From Zhenhengia yiwuensis (GTDB lineage: Bacteria > Bacillota > Clostridia > Lachnospirales > Cellulosilyticaceae), in NCBI RefSeq assembly GCF_014384995.1, contig NZ_JACRSY010000028.1:1-42436 (forward strand): 42,436 nucleotides of DNA. Reading direction: 5' to 3'. The notes beneath the pieces were generated by a model that saw nothing but the letters and a program-made list of their open reading frames with translations, ran no database searches and was not told the origin of the DNA. The position numbers and the translations under genes were made by a program. Shown here piece after piece: positions 22,696 to 30,048 of this stretch (the stretch's first letter is position 1; every line of letters starts with the position of its first letter).

Positions 22696-23319
22696 ATGAG
22701 TATTTGCGCAAAATGTCCTTCAAGAGGATGCTTAGAAAAAAATGAAGAAAAAATGCCAAAAAAATTATGTCCTAGTAGAAATATTGAACTTCAAACTAAG
22801 GCTAAAGAATTACATACTGGCGATAATTTAACAATCGCTCTTCAATCTGCTTTAGTAGAGTCTGAAGGAAATACAAACTGGACTAGAGTAGAAGAAACAA
22901 TTCAATTTGCTAAAAAATGTGGTTTTAAACGTATTGGTCTTGCTTTTTGTACAGGTTTACATGAGGAAGCTAAAACCTTTGTTAAAATTTTAGAACACCA
23001 TGGTTTAGAAGTTGTATCTGTTGTATGTAAAAATGGAGCCATTCTTAAAGGCTTCTTAGGGATTGACCAACCTGAGAAAGAAACTTATGTAAAAAATGAT
23101 ATTATGTGTAATCCAATTGGACAAGCTCTTTTATTAAACGAAGCTAAGACAGATTTAAATATTTTATTTGGTCTTTGTGTTGGTCACGATACACTCTTTA
23201 TTAAACACTCAGAAGCACCTATTACTATATTTGCAGTTAAAGATAGAGTTCTTTGCCATAATCCTCTCGGAGCTATCTACCAAGCAGATGGCTACTATAA
23301 GAAAAAACTCTTTAAATAA
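22696..23319 (+). CDS. DUF1847 cysteine-rich protein
   Basis: 207 residues. The N-terminus has a Cys cluster, MSICAKCPSRGCLEKNEEKMPKKLCPS (C-x2-C-x4-C, then C), which should bind a metal or Fe-S cluster. Later Cys residues occur in GFKRIGLAFCTGLHEEAK, VVCKNGAIL, IMCNPIGQALLLNEAKTDLNILFGLCVGHDTLFIKHSEAP and VLCHNPLGAIY. This is the DUF1847 pattern as I know it; the family has no assigned reaction. The conserved FCTGL, MCNP and GLCVGHD blocks suggest a redox or metal enzyme. GAAAGG precedes the ATG. It follows the TSUP exporter in the same direction. Confidence 0.82.
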   Translation: MSICAKCPSRGCLEKNEEKMPKKLCPSRNIELQTKAKELHTGDNLTIALQSALVESEGNTNWTRVEETIQFAKKCGFKRIGLAFCTGLHEEAKTFVKILEHHGLEVVSVVCKNGAILKGFLGIDQPEKETYVKNDIMCNPIGQALLLNEAKTDLNILFGLCVGHDTLFIKHSEAPITIFAVKDRVLCHNPLGAIYQADGYYKKKLFK

Positions 23320-23346
23320 AAAGTCAAATATACTTATTAAATGAAA

Positions 23347-23390
23347 AAGTAGTGACTAGACATTCTATAAAGTGTCTTCAATCACTACTT
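23347..23390. terminator. Bidirectional terminator between DUF1847 gene and queA
   Basis: AGTAGTGA (23348-23355) pairs with TCACTACT (23382-23389), with further pairing inside (AGACA/TGTCTT) and A and T runs on the outer sides. Confidence 0.8.
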
Positions 23391-23404
23391 TTTTATTGCT
23401 TTTA

Positions 23405-24430
23405 TTATTTGATGAACATAGCATCCCCAAAGCTGAAGAAACGATATCTTTCTTTAACAGCTTCATTATATGCATGTAATACATTTTCCTTACCTGCTAA
23501 GGCACTTACTAACATAATTAAAGTAGATTCTGGAAGGTGGAAGTTTGTAAAAAGTCTGTCTACGCATTTAAATGTATAGCCTGGATAAATGAAGATATTG
23601 GTCCATCCACTGCCTGCTGTTACAAAACCGTTTTCATCTGCATTAGATTCAAGTGTTCTTGTACTTGTTGTTCCTACAGAAATAACTTTACCTCCATTTG
23701 CTTTTACCTCATTAATGATTTTAGCGTTCTCTTCATCAATCATATAGAATTCTGAATGCATTTCATGTTCTAATACATTCTCTACTTTTACAGGTCTAAA
23801 AGTACCAAGTCCTACATGAAGTGTCACATAGGCAATATGAATACCTTTTGCTTTAATCTCTTCTAAAAGCTCTTTTGTAAAGTGAAGTCCCGCTGTAGGC
23901 GCTGCTGCGCTTCCCTCATGTTTAGAATAAACTGTCTGATAGCGCTCTCTATCTTCTAACTTCTCATGGATATAAGGCGGAAGTGGCATTTCACCTAATT
24001 GATCAAGCACTTCTTCAAAAATACCTTCATATTCAAAAGTTACAATACGCTTACCATCTTCTATGATTTCTTTAATAGTCGCTGTAAGAATCCCTTCACC
24101 AAATACAATACGATCACCAATACGTGCTTTTTTCCCTGGTTTTACAAGGACTTCCCAATCTTTTTCACTTTTTCTTGTGAGAAGTAGGAACTCTACCTTC
24201 CCACCTGAACCTTCTCTTGCACCAAAAAGCCTTGCAGGAATAACACGTGTATCATTAAGCACCAGGCAATCTCCTGGATTTAAATAATGAATCATGTCAT
24301 AGAAATGTTTATGTTCAATTGCGCCTGTTTCACGATCAAGTACCATTAACTTCGAAGCAGTACGGTTCTTAAGAGGTACCTGTGCAATCAGTTCTTCAGG
24401 TAAATCAAAGTAAAAGTCTGATGTATTCAT
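23405..24430 (-). CDS. queA: S-adenosylmethionine:tRNA ribosyltransferase-isomerase
   Basis: 341 residues, standard. It transfers the ribosyl part of SAM to preQ1-tRNA to give epoxyqueuosine. Typical blocks: FYFDLPEELIAQVPLKNRTASKLMVLDR, GDCLVLNDTRVIPARLFG, GSAAAPTAGLHFTKELLE, HVGLGTFRPVKVENVLEHEMHSEFY, and GTTSTRTLESN. It acts after Tgt, also present in this window at 13089-14222. GGAG precedes the ATG. A spoIID-like gene lies upstream, an order seen in several clostridia. Confidence 0.97.
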   Translation of the reverse strand: MNTSDFYFDLPEELIAQVPLKNRTASKLMVLDRETGAIEHKHFYDMIHYLNPGDCLVLNDTRVIPARLFGAREGSGGKVEFLLLTRKSEKDWEVLVKPGKKARIGDRIVFGEGILTATIKEIIEDGKRIVTFEYEGIFEEVLDQLGEMPLPPYIHEKLEDRERYQTVYSKHEGSAAAPTAGLHFTKELLEEIKAKGIHIAYVTLHVGLGTFRPVKVENVLEHEMHSEFYMIDEENAKIINEVKANGGKVISVGTTSTRTLESNADENGFVTAGSGWTNIFIYPGYTFKCVDRLFTNFHLPESTLIMLVSALAGKENVLHAYNEAVKERYRFFSFGDAMFIK

Positions 24431-24542
24431 AATATCTCCAATCTATCTCAGCCCATTTAGGTTATTCGAATTTCTACCTATAATACTAAAGTTTATGCCT
24501 AAATTCGTCAAGTCATATAAAAGATACAGGTATTTAATAAAA

Positions 24543-24587
24543 AGAGTAGCAGATTAAAACGTATAATGCGTTTAAATCTGCTACTCT
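24543..24587 (-). terminator. Terminator of the spoIID-like gene
   Basis: AGAGTAGCAGATT (24543-24555) pairs with AATCTGCTACTCT (24575-24587), extended by AAACG/CGTTT inside; a T-rich run follows on the minus strand. Confidence 0.82.
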
Positions 24588-24596
24588 TTATTTATT

Positions 24597-26243
24597 TTAT
24601 TCTATGATAACGCCATCATAGTAATACATAATAATATCTTCATAATCAAAGCCGGCTTCTGCCATGCCTTTTGCACCATACTGTGACATACCTACACCAT
24701 GACCATACCCCATTCCATATAAGGTAATATCACCATATACAGTCGTAGCATCTTCTGATGTTATGGCATCCTCTTTAAAATCTAAATCTCTATCCGTATT
24801 ATCTGCTGCATCACCTATACCAAGTTCTATGCTACTTGTTACACTATCTTGATCCTGTATGTATACTTCTCCTTCTACTTTAGAAAAAGTAGCGTCACTT
24901 TCAATCCATAGCCCTTCTAAGTCTAATGTAACCGCCCCATCCGAAGTTAAGATATTCACCTTATTAGAACTTTCTGGCTGAGATGGTTTTGGGATAACAG
25001 GTGGCGTAACTTGGTTCCCCTCGTCATAAGGTGTAAACTTATACATACGACTTTTAAGTGAACCCTCATTACTTCCACTAAAGAAAGTTCTTGTAGCTTC
25101 ATTCTTTACAGTATATTCACCATTTGTTCCTAGTATAGTTAAAGCTTTTACTCTACCACTTGTTGTATAGCCTTCTATTCTAACTCCTTTTACTGTACCT
25201 ATATTTTGTCCTTGATTAGCTACGCATTTTTCAAGTTCTTTTGTTGTAATTGTACGTGTCCAAGGTACATGATTTGCTGCTGATTCATATGGGTCTGGCT
25301 TAGCTTTTAAATAAGGTACTGCATTTCCCCACACATACTGAGAGTCTGCTGTATAACCACCACTACTTGCACTATAAACAGTCTCTGCAACTTTTCCATT
25401 ATAAGTGGCTATTTCACCACTTGTAGCGTCTACTGCTGCATTTGACCTTGAATCTTCTGCAGTAATCCCTCTATATACCTGGCTAGTTGTTGTATCTACT
25501 AAGTTATAACCTCTTGATAAAAATCTATTGTATTGGAATGTAGCCATAGACCTAGCTGCAACAGCCTGAGCCTTTAAGGCCTCTCCATGCCAAGAAGCAG
25601 ACATCTCACAAGGTACAACTCCATATAAATAATCTTCCATATCTACCTGATTAACTGCTGTAAGACCTTTATACTGTCCTTTTACCACTTCTATTACACC
25701 TCTATAGATACGGCTATTCCCTACTCCTGTTGCAGGAAAATCATAGGTATTATAACTTCCTCTAAAACCTAATGGACTATTATTATTCTCACTAATTAAA
25801 AGAATTTCACCATAAGAATCTGCAATCTGAATGCGATTATTATTCGTATGTACTTTTGTTTGTGCCTCAAAGTCATCTGTTGTATAAATTTTATACTCAC
25901 CTGGTTCTACATATGCTACAACTGCTTCACTATCATAAGCATCTAATACAGCATAGGCTTCCTCTAAGTCACTATAAACTTCATCATAACTATAGTATGT
26001 CTGATTTGCTAAAGTAACATTTATTTCTTCGCTCTCTAGATAACCTTCCTGAATCCATCTCTCCTCATCAAAATAACCCACAGCAAGTGGGCTTTCACTT
26101 TTAATCTGTATGGTATAAGCATCCTTATATACTGACTCAAGTCCAATTCTAATGGAATCTGGAGATTTAGCATATATGACTGTTGGTAAAACAAGCACCC
26201 CTATACCCACTATGCCCTTTATACAATGTAGTTTATTGCTCAA
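24597..26243 (-). CDS. SpoIID/LytB-domain cell-wall protein
   Basis: 548 residues. The start is a TTG at 26243, six bases after GGAGG; the N-terminus (LHCIKGIVGIGVLVLPTVIYA) is a signal peptide. The SpoIID/LytB domain contains NQVDMEDYLYGVVPCEMSASWHGEALKAQAVAARSMATFQ, TTTSQVYRGI, and YSASSGGYTADSQYVWG. The C-terminus ends with GYGHGVGMSQYGAKGMAEAGFDYEDIIMYYYDG. In SpoIID the conserved Glu after 'VVP' and the HGVGMSQ block act in lytic transglycosylation of denuded glycan during engulfment. About 110 residues of low-similarity insert lie before the last block. It may be SpoIID itself or a paralogue; I cannot separate these. Confidence 0.88.
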   Translation of the reverse strand: MSNKLHCIKGIVGIGVLVLPTVIYAKSPDSIRIGLESVYKDAYTIQIKSESPLAVGYFDEERWIQEGYLESEEINVTLANQTYYSYDEVYSDLEEAYAVLDAYDSEAVVAYVEPGEYKIYTTDDFEAQTKVHTNNNRIQIADSYGEILLISENNNSPLGFRGSYNTYDFPATGVGNSRIYRGVIEVVKGQYKGLTAVNQVDMEDYLYGVVPCEMSASWHGEALKAQAVAARSMATFQYNRFLSRGYNLVDTTTSQVYRGITAEDSRSNAAVDATSGEIATYNGKVAETVYSASSGGYTADSQYVWGNAVPYLKAKPDPYESAANHVPWTRTITTKELEKCVANQGQNIGTVKGVRIEGYTTSGRVKALTILGTNGEYTVKNEATRTFFSGSNEGSLKSRMYKFTPYDEGNQVTPPVIPKPSQPESSNKVNILTSDGAVTLDLEGLWIESDATFSKVEGEVYIQDQDSVTSSIELGIGDAADNTDRDLDFKEDAITSEDATTVYGDITLYGMGYGHGVGMSQYGAKGMAEAGFDYEDIIMYYYDGVIIE

Positions 26244-26316
26244 GATGTTCCTCCTTCTTGTACACTTATATCTTTTTATACTTTTCTACATTATATAATG
26301 GATAGCTACCAAAAAT

Positions 26317-27378
26317 CTACAATTTATAATAATCTACGCAAGTTTTAAAATCTGTTAACCAAAGTTTAATATTTTTGTCATCAAAGGTAGTATGATACAT
26401 CTCTACTAAATAATCTTGAAGCTCCTGTTCACTAATAGTCTCTCTCTGCTCAGGGATACATTGTTGTCTAAAGTAAAGTTTAGCATACTGTGTTGGCTTT
26501 TCTGGATTTGTATAAAGTACCACGGCCTTATAATTCTCATAGAACTGCCTCCACATTATATGATCTGGACTATCCCAATAACGTCTCCAGCTGTCCATAC
26601 ATTCCTTCCACTTTTCTTGGTCCAACGTCACATAATAATACTTATAAAGGACTTCTAAATAATTCTTCTGCTCTAAATAAGTACGCTGTATCCAACATGC
26701 AACAGGAAAAATATGCAGGGGTGTCTGCCTTTCATACATAAATAAACTTTTAATATAAGGGTTCTTAGCCAGTGCATGAGGTACTTCTATTCCATGCCAT
26801 ATCGGTATATCCATAATCACATCAAACTTTATATGATTACGCTTTCCCAATTTATAAAGGACTTCATCTAATGCTTTATAGGTCAGTTTAGAAGGATGTT
26901 CCTCTGTGAAATCCCAAAAAAGCCCCGTTTCATTGCTCTCTCCTATGAGTACTAATGTTATGACTTCTGCCCTCATCCTTTTAATCCCTATTTGCACACA
27001 TTCTTCAAGAGCCTCCTTATGTGCACTACTTTCCATCCTGAGCTCCTGCCGTTCTACTTTTTCCGCTCCATCATAAAAATACTCATATAATCCCCCTTTT
27101 TTGACTTGGCCGAGCTGTTCTTTTAAGGGAGTGAAGCGCTTATACAATGCTAAGCAACTATTTTCTAGGATGTAGCCTCTTGCAAAAATCTTCACTTCTT
27201 CAGATTCAACCTGTAAAAGTCTACTTACTTCTGCTTCAATTACAGCTGCTAATTCACAATTTCCACTGCCATAAACTAATAAATTGCATGCTGCCATAAC
27301 TCCTACTCCTATTCCTATCATTTCTATTAGTATATGTACGAGCTTTCTAAAATAAAACAAAAAAGTGGCTAATGCCAT
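26317..27378 (-). CDS. Clostripain-like (C11 fold) protein lacking the catalytic His and Cys
   Basis: 353 residues, anchored by an N-terminal helix (~10-37). The sequence follows the clostripain (C11) plan: NLLVYGSGNCELAAVIEAEV at 32-51 resembles 'vYm-gdn-Le', TLVLIGESNETGLFWDF at 141-157 sits where WDHG(g)G with the catalytic His should be, and FDVIMDIPIWHGIEVPHALAKNPYIKSLFMYERQTP at 185-220 sits where 'fD-DaClM-g-iEva-yalk-a-y-vaSEe-eP' with the catalytic Cys should be. His is replaced (IGES) and Cys by Pro/Ile (DIPIW). If the alignment is right, it is a pseudoprotease. It sits between a spoIID-like gene and a BFD-like ferredoxin, with AAAGGAAT before the ATG. Family placement is by eye and only moderately sure. 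Confidence 0.5.
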   Translation of the reverse strand: MALATFLFYFRKLVHILIEMIGIGVGVMAACNLLVYGSGNCELAAVIEAEVSRLLQVESEEVKIFARGYILENSCLALYKRFTPLKEQLGQVKKGGLYEYFYDGAEKVERQELRMESSAHKEALEECVQIGIKRMRAEVITLVLIGESNETGLFWDFTEEHPSKLTYKALDEVLYKLGKRNHIKFDVIMDIPIWHGIEVPHALAKNPYIKSLFMYERQTPLHIFPVACWIQRTYLEQKNYLEVLYKYYYVTLDQEKWKECMDSWRRYWDSPDHIMWRQFYENYKAVVLYTNPEKPTQYAKLYFRQQCIPEQRETISEQELQDYLVEMYHTTFDDKNIKLWLTDFKTCVDYYKL

Positions 27379-27421
27379 ATTCCTTTCTTAAGCGAACGCC
27401 TAATTTCCTATATAATAAAAA

Positions 27422-27446
27422 ACAGAGTGGATTAATTCCACTCCGT
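27422..27446 (-). terminator. Terminator overlapping the end of the BFD-like gene
   Basis: Minus strand ACGGAGTGG (27446-27438) pairs with CCACTCTGT (27430-27422) around the stop codon TAA in the loop, then a T run. The 5' arm encodes the last Thr-Glu-Trp residues. Confidence 0.75.
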
Positions 27447-27650
27447 TCCATAACCTTCAATAATCTCTTGGATTTTAGCATTACATCTAAATCCTTTACA
27501 ACCACCTAATGTAGCACCTGTATCAGCCGCAATGTCTTCTACTGTTTTTTTCCCATTACGTACACTTGCTTTAATGGCTGCTTTTGTAATGCCACGGCAA
27601 ATACATACTTTTTCTAATTTATCTTTTATTTCTTGATTTAACTGTTCCAT
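27432..27650 (-). CDS. BFD-like [2Fe-2S]-binding protein
   Basis: 72 residues. Four cysteines are placed as Cys16-x-Cys18 (VCICRG) and Cys51-x4-Cys56 (GGCKGFRC), the C-x-C-x32-C-x4-C pattern of BFD-like [2Fe-2S] domains such as bacterioferritin-associated ferredoxin. In other bacteria Bfd gives electrons to release iron from bacterioferritin when iron is short. The Fur-type box in its promoter fits iron control. No bacterioferritin gene is nearby, so its partner is unknown. The start is set by GGAGG 6 bases ahead. Confidence 0.85.
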   Translation of the reverse strand: MEQLNQEIKDKLEKVCICRGITKAAIKASVRNGKKTVEDIAADTGATLGGCKGFRCNAKIQEIIEGYGTEWN

Positions 27651-27728
27651 ATTAAGCCTCCATTATACTATATAGAATTCATTAAGATACCCATCTATCA
27701 TCGATTAAAACACTATCTATTTATTTTA

Positions 27729-27743
27729 GGATAATTATTATCA
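27729..27743. promoter_or_regulatory. Fur box of the BFD-like gene
   Basis: GGATAATTATTATCA at 27729-27743 matches the 7-1-7 Fur consensus TGATAATnATTATCA at 14 of 15 positions (the GATAAT-T-ATTATC core is perfect). It lies at the likely transcription start of the promoter at 27750-27778, where Fur would block transcription when iron is available. Confidence 0.78.
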
Positions 27744-27749
27744 ACTAAT

Positions 27750-27778
27750 ATTATAATAAGTCTTCTGTTATTTGTCTA
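27750..27778 (-). promoter_or_regulatory. Promoter of the BFD-like gene
   Basis: Minus strand TAGACA (27778-27773), 17-base spacer, TATAAT (27755-27750). The Fur box begins 7 bases downstream, and the gene starts about 100 bases downstream. Confidence 0.72.
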
Positions 27779-27794
27779 CCACCCAAATAAAAAA

Positions 27795-27814
27795 GTGTAG
27801 ATTTTCATCTACAC
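27795..27814 (-). terminator. Terminator of the murB-crh-like operon
   Basis: GTGTAGAT-TTTC-ATCTACAC, an 8-bp perfect stem followed by six T on the minus strand, 13 bases after the stop of the Crh-like gene. Confidence 0.85.
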
Positions 27815-27826
27815 TGTTCCTATTCA

Positions 27827-28093
27827 TTATTCAGCTGTTTCTTCTGTAGTTAAGAATTCTTTCAGAGCAGCTACTGCTTCTTTCTCATCTTCTCCATCTA
27901 CAACAAGTTCAATTTCTGCCCCTTTAATTGTTCCAAGAGACATCATTCCCATAATACTTTTTGCATTAACATTTTTTTCATCTACTACCACTGCAATATG
28001 ACTTTCAAACTTACTTGCAATTTGTACAAATAATGCTGCTGGTCTTGCTTCTAAGCCGTTTTTAAGACCTACACATACTCTTTCTTTAATCAT
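27827..28093 (-). CDS. HPr/Crh-like protein with Glu at position 15
   Basis: 88 residues. The HPr fold is clear (GLEARPAALFVQIASKF near residue 13, NAKSIMGMMSLG with Ser46). In HPr the site GLHARPA holds His15, which is phosphorylated by enzyme I. Here the residue is Glu15, so PTS phosphotransfer is impossible. In Bacillus, Crh has Gln15 and keeps Ser46, and the crh gene lies downstream of the yvcJ-yvcK-yvcL set, exactly as here. A regulatory role with CcpA through Ser46 phosphorylation is inferred, as is the possibility that the acidic residue mimics a phosphate. The start overlaps the whiA stop by 8 bases. It is called Crh-like rather than crh because function is untested. Confidence 0.82.
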   Translation of the reverse strand: MIKERVCVGLKNGLEARPAALFVQIASKFESHIAVVVDEKNVNAKSIMGMMSLGTIKGAEIELVVDGEDEKEAVAALKEFLTTEETAE

Positions 28094-29051
28094 TTTTACT
28101 TAATCCTCCTCTTTGTTCCCTTATTTGACATGCGATTTCACTTAATTTCTTGAGTCTATGGTTAACCCCTGATTTCCCTACTGGAGGAACCATGAGCTCC
28201 CCTAACTCTTTAAGTGTTGCACTGGAATACTCTAGTCTATATCTAGCAATTTGCTCAAGGTTTTCTGGAAGTGCTGCTAAGCCAATAGTATCTCTTAGAT
28301 ATTCAATATCTTGAACTTGTCTAACTGCAGCTGAAACAGTTTTCTTAAGGTTAGCTGTCTCACAGTTTACAAGCCTATTAACATTATTGCGTACTTCTTT
28401 TACAATTCTTATGTTCTCCAATTGCATAAGTGCAATATGGGCCCCAATAACATTGAGCAAATCTACAATTTGTGAACCTTCCTTTAAGTATACCACATAA
28501 CTTCCTTTTCGCGTTACTATTTTTGCATCCATTTCTAAATTTTTCATCGTATTTTGTAAATACTCTGCATTCTCATAATAAATCGTTACAAATTCAAAAT
28601 GGTAACCTTTTTCAGGGTCGCTGACTGAACCTCCCCCTAAAAAAGAGCCTCTTAAATATGCTCGTTTACAACAAATACTTTGTACCATTGTGTAATCCAT
28701 ATGATTACGTAAAATAGGTACATTATGCTCATACTTTAATAGTGTTGTTGCTAATAAAATTTTCTTTGCATCTTCTGGATTATTTATTTTAAGAAGATAT
28801 GTTTTCCTATTTTTATTCTTATGAGCTATTAATAGGACTTCTGTATTAATATTAAAAGCTTTTTTTATCATTGTAAAGTATTTTCTAGCAATGGCTTCAT
28901 TTTCTATTTGAATCTGAATACTAAATTTTCCTTTTTCACATTCTATTTTACCTGCAATGAGTAAGAAGCCTCCAATTTCTGCAATCATACAGTGCCTTGC
29001 ATCACCCGTAAGTTCTGTAAGTTCCTTACGCACCTCTGAAGAAAAAGACAT
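28086..29051 (-). CDS. whiA: WhiA-family DNA-binding regulator
   Basis: 321 residues. The N-terminal ~200 residues form the LAGLIDADG-like fold (CCKRAYLRGSFLGGGSVSDPEKGYHFEFV is the typical block). The C-terminal ~100 residues form a sigma-70-region-4-like helix-turn-helix (DTIGLAALPENLEQIARYRLEYSSATLKELGELMVPPVGKSGVNHRLKKLSEIA). WhiA acts in cell division and chromosome segregation in Bacillus and in sporulation in actinomycetes. Neighbours yvcK and rapZ upstream give the widespread cluster. AAAGAGG precedes the ATG. Confidence 0.95.
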   Translation of the reverse strand: MSFSSEVRKELTELTGDARHCMIAEIGGFLLIAGKIECEKGKFSIQIQIENEAIARKYFTMIKKAFNINTEVLLIAHKNKNRKTYLLKINNPEDAKKILLATTLLKYEHNVPILRNHMDYTMVQSICCKRAYLRGSFLGGGSVSDPEKGYHFEFVTIYYENAEYLQNTMKNLEMDAKIVTRKGSYVVYLKEGSQIVDLLNVIGAHIALMQLENIRIVKEVRNNVNRLVNCETANLKKTVSAAVRQVQDIEYLRDTIGLAALPENLEQIARYRLEYSSATLKELGELMVPPVGKSGVNHRLKKLSEIACQIREQRGGLSKND

Positions 29052-29081
29052 TTTGCCACCTCTTTAGATACTCTTTATTAT

Positions 29082-30047
29082 TTAAATATCTTTAAAAATA
29101 TATTCAGCTAATTTATTTGGATTATGTCTAATAAACTGCTTTTCATGGTTCACCTGTACAAGAGGTGCTTCAATACGCTTAAGTGTCTGCCAAATAGGAT
29201 GGGCATCATTTAGCATGAGCATGTGAGCCCCATCTTCTATATATTTTTTAAGATATTCTTCTGGTACATCTTCATTATTTACAATTACTTTATCTAGCGT
29301 GTTTTTGCCAATAAATTTTTCAAGTTCCTCTATATGATCTTCTATAGTAAAGCCTGTTGTTTCACCTGGCTGACTCATCATATTTGCAATATAAACTTTC
29401 TCAGCCTTAGACTTTCTAGTAGCTTCTGATACTTCTTTAATAAGTAGATTTGGAATAATGCTTGTGTATAAACTTCCTGGCCCTAATAAAATTATATCTG
29501 CATCTTCAATTGCTTCTATAACTTCTTCTGCCGGCTTTGGATTATCTGGCTCTAATCTAATATCTTCAATCATAATATGATTAGCTTTACTATAATCTAC
29601 AATCTGGGTCTCACCTTTTACACATATACCATTTTCAAATGTAGCATAAAGTTGTACATCTTCAAGGGTTACAGGCAATACCTTCCCTGTTATAGCAAGA
29701 ACATTGCTTGTTACCTGTACCGCCTTTTCAAAATTCCCACTTACATCTGCAAGTGCTGCTAAAAGGAGATTTCCAAAGTTCTGTCCCTTTAAAGAGCCTT
29801 CTTTAAATCTATACTGCAACAATTGTTTCATAACCGGTTCTGTATTGGCTAATGCTACGATACAGTTTCTAATATCTCCTGGAGGAATAATATTCATCTC
29901 TTCTCTTAATATGCCAGATCCCCCACCATTATCAGACACTGTTACAATAGCTGTAATATTAGGGGTATATTTTTTAATACCTCTAAGCATAGTTGAAAGG
30001 CCTGTGCCGCCACCAATTGCTACGACCTTTAAGGAACTTGTATTCAT
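29082..30047 (-). CDS. yvcK: YvcK-family gluconeogenesis/cell-envelope factor
   Basis: 321 residues. Opens with VAIGGGTGLSTMLRGIKKYT and VTVSDNGGGSGILREEMNIIPPGDIRNCI, the nucleotide-sugar-binding loops of the CofD/YvcK superfamily. The middle has ADIILLGPGSLYTSIIPNLLIKEV. In Bacillus and Listeria YvcK binds UDP-GlcNAc-type ligands and is needed on gluconeogenic carbon sources and for cell shape. It lies between rapZ and whiA, and its ribosome binding site overlaps the rapZ end, so translation should be coupled. Confidence 0.95.
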   Translation of the reverse strand: MNTSSLKVVAIGGGTGLSTMLRGIKKYTPNITAIVTVSDNGGGSGILREEMNIIPPGDIRNCIVALANTEPVMKQLLQYRFKEGSLKGQNFGNLLLAALADVSGNFEKAVQVTSNVLAITGKVLPVTLEDVQLYATFENGICVKGETQIVDYSKANHIMIEDIRLEPDNPKPAEEVIEAIEDADIILLGPGSLYTSIIPNLLIKEVSEATRKSKAEKVYIANMMSQPGETTGFTIEDHIEELEKFIGKNTLDKVIVNNEDVPEEYLKKYIEDGAHMLMLNDAHPIWQTLKRIEAPLVQVNHEKQFIRHNPNKLAEYIFKDI

Positions 30048-30048
30048 G

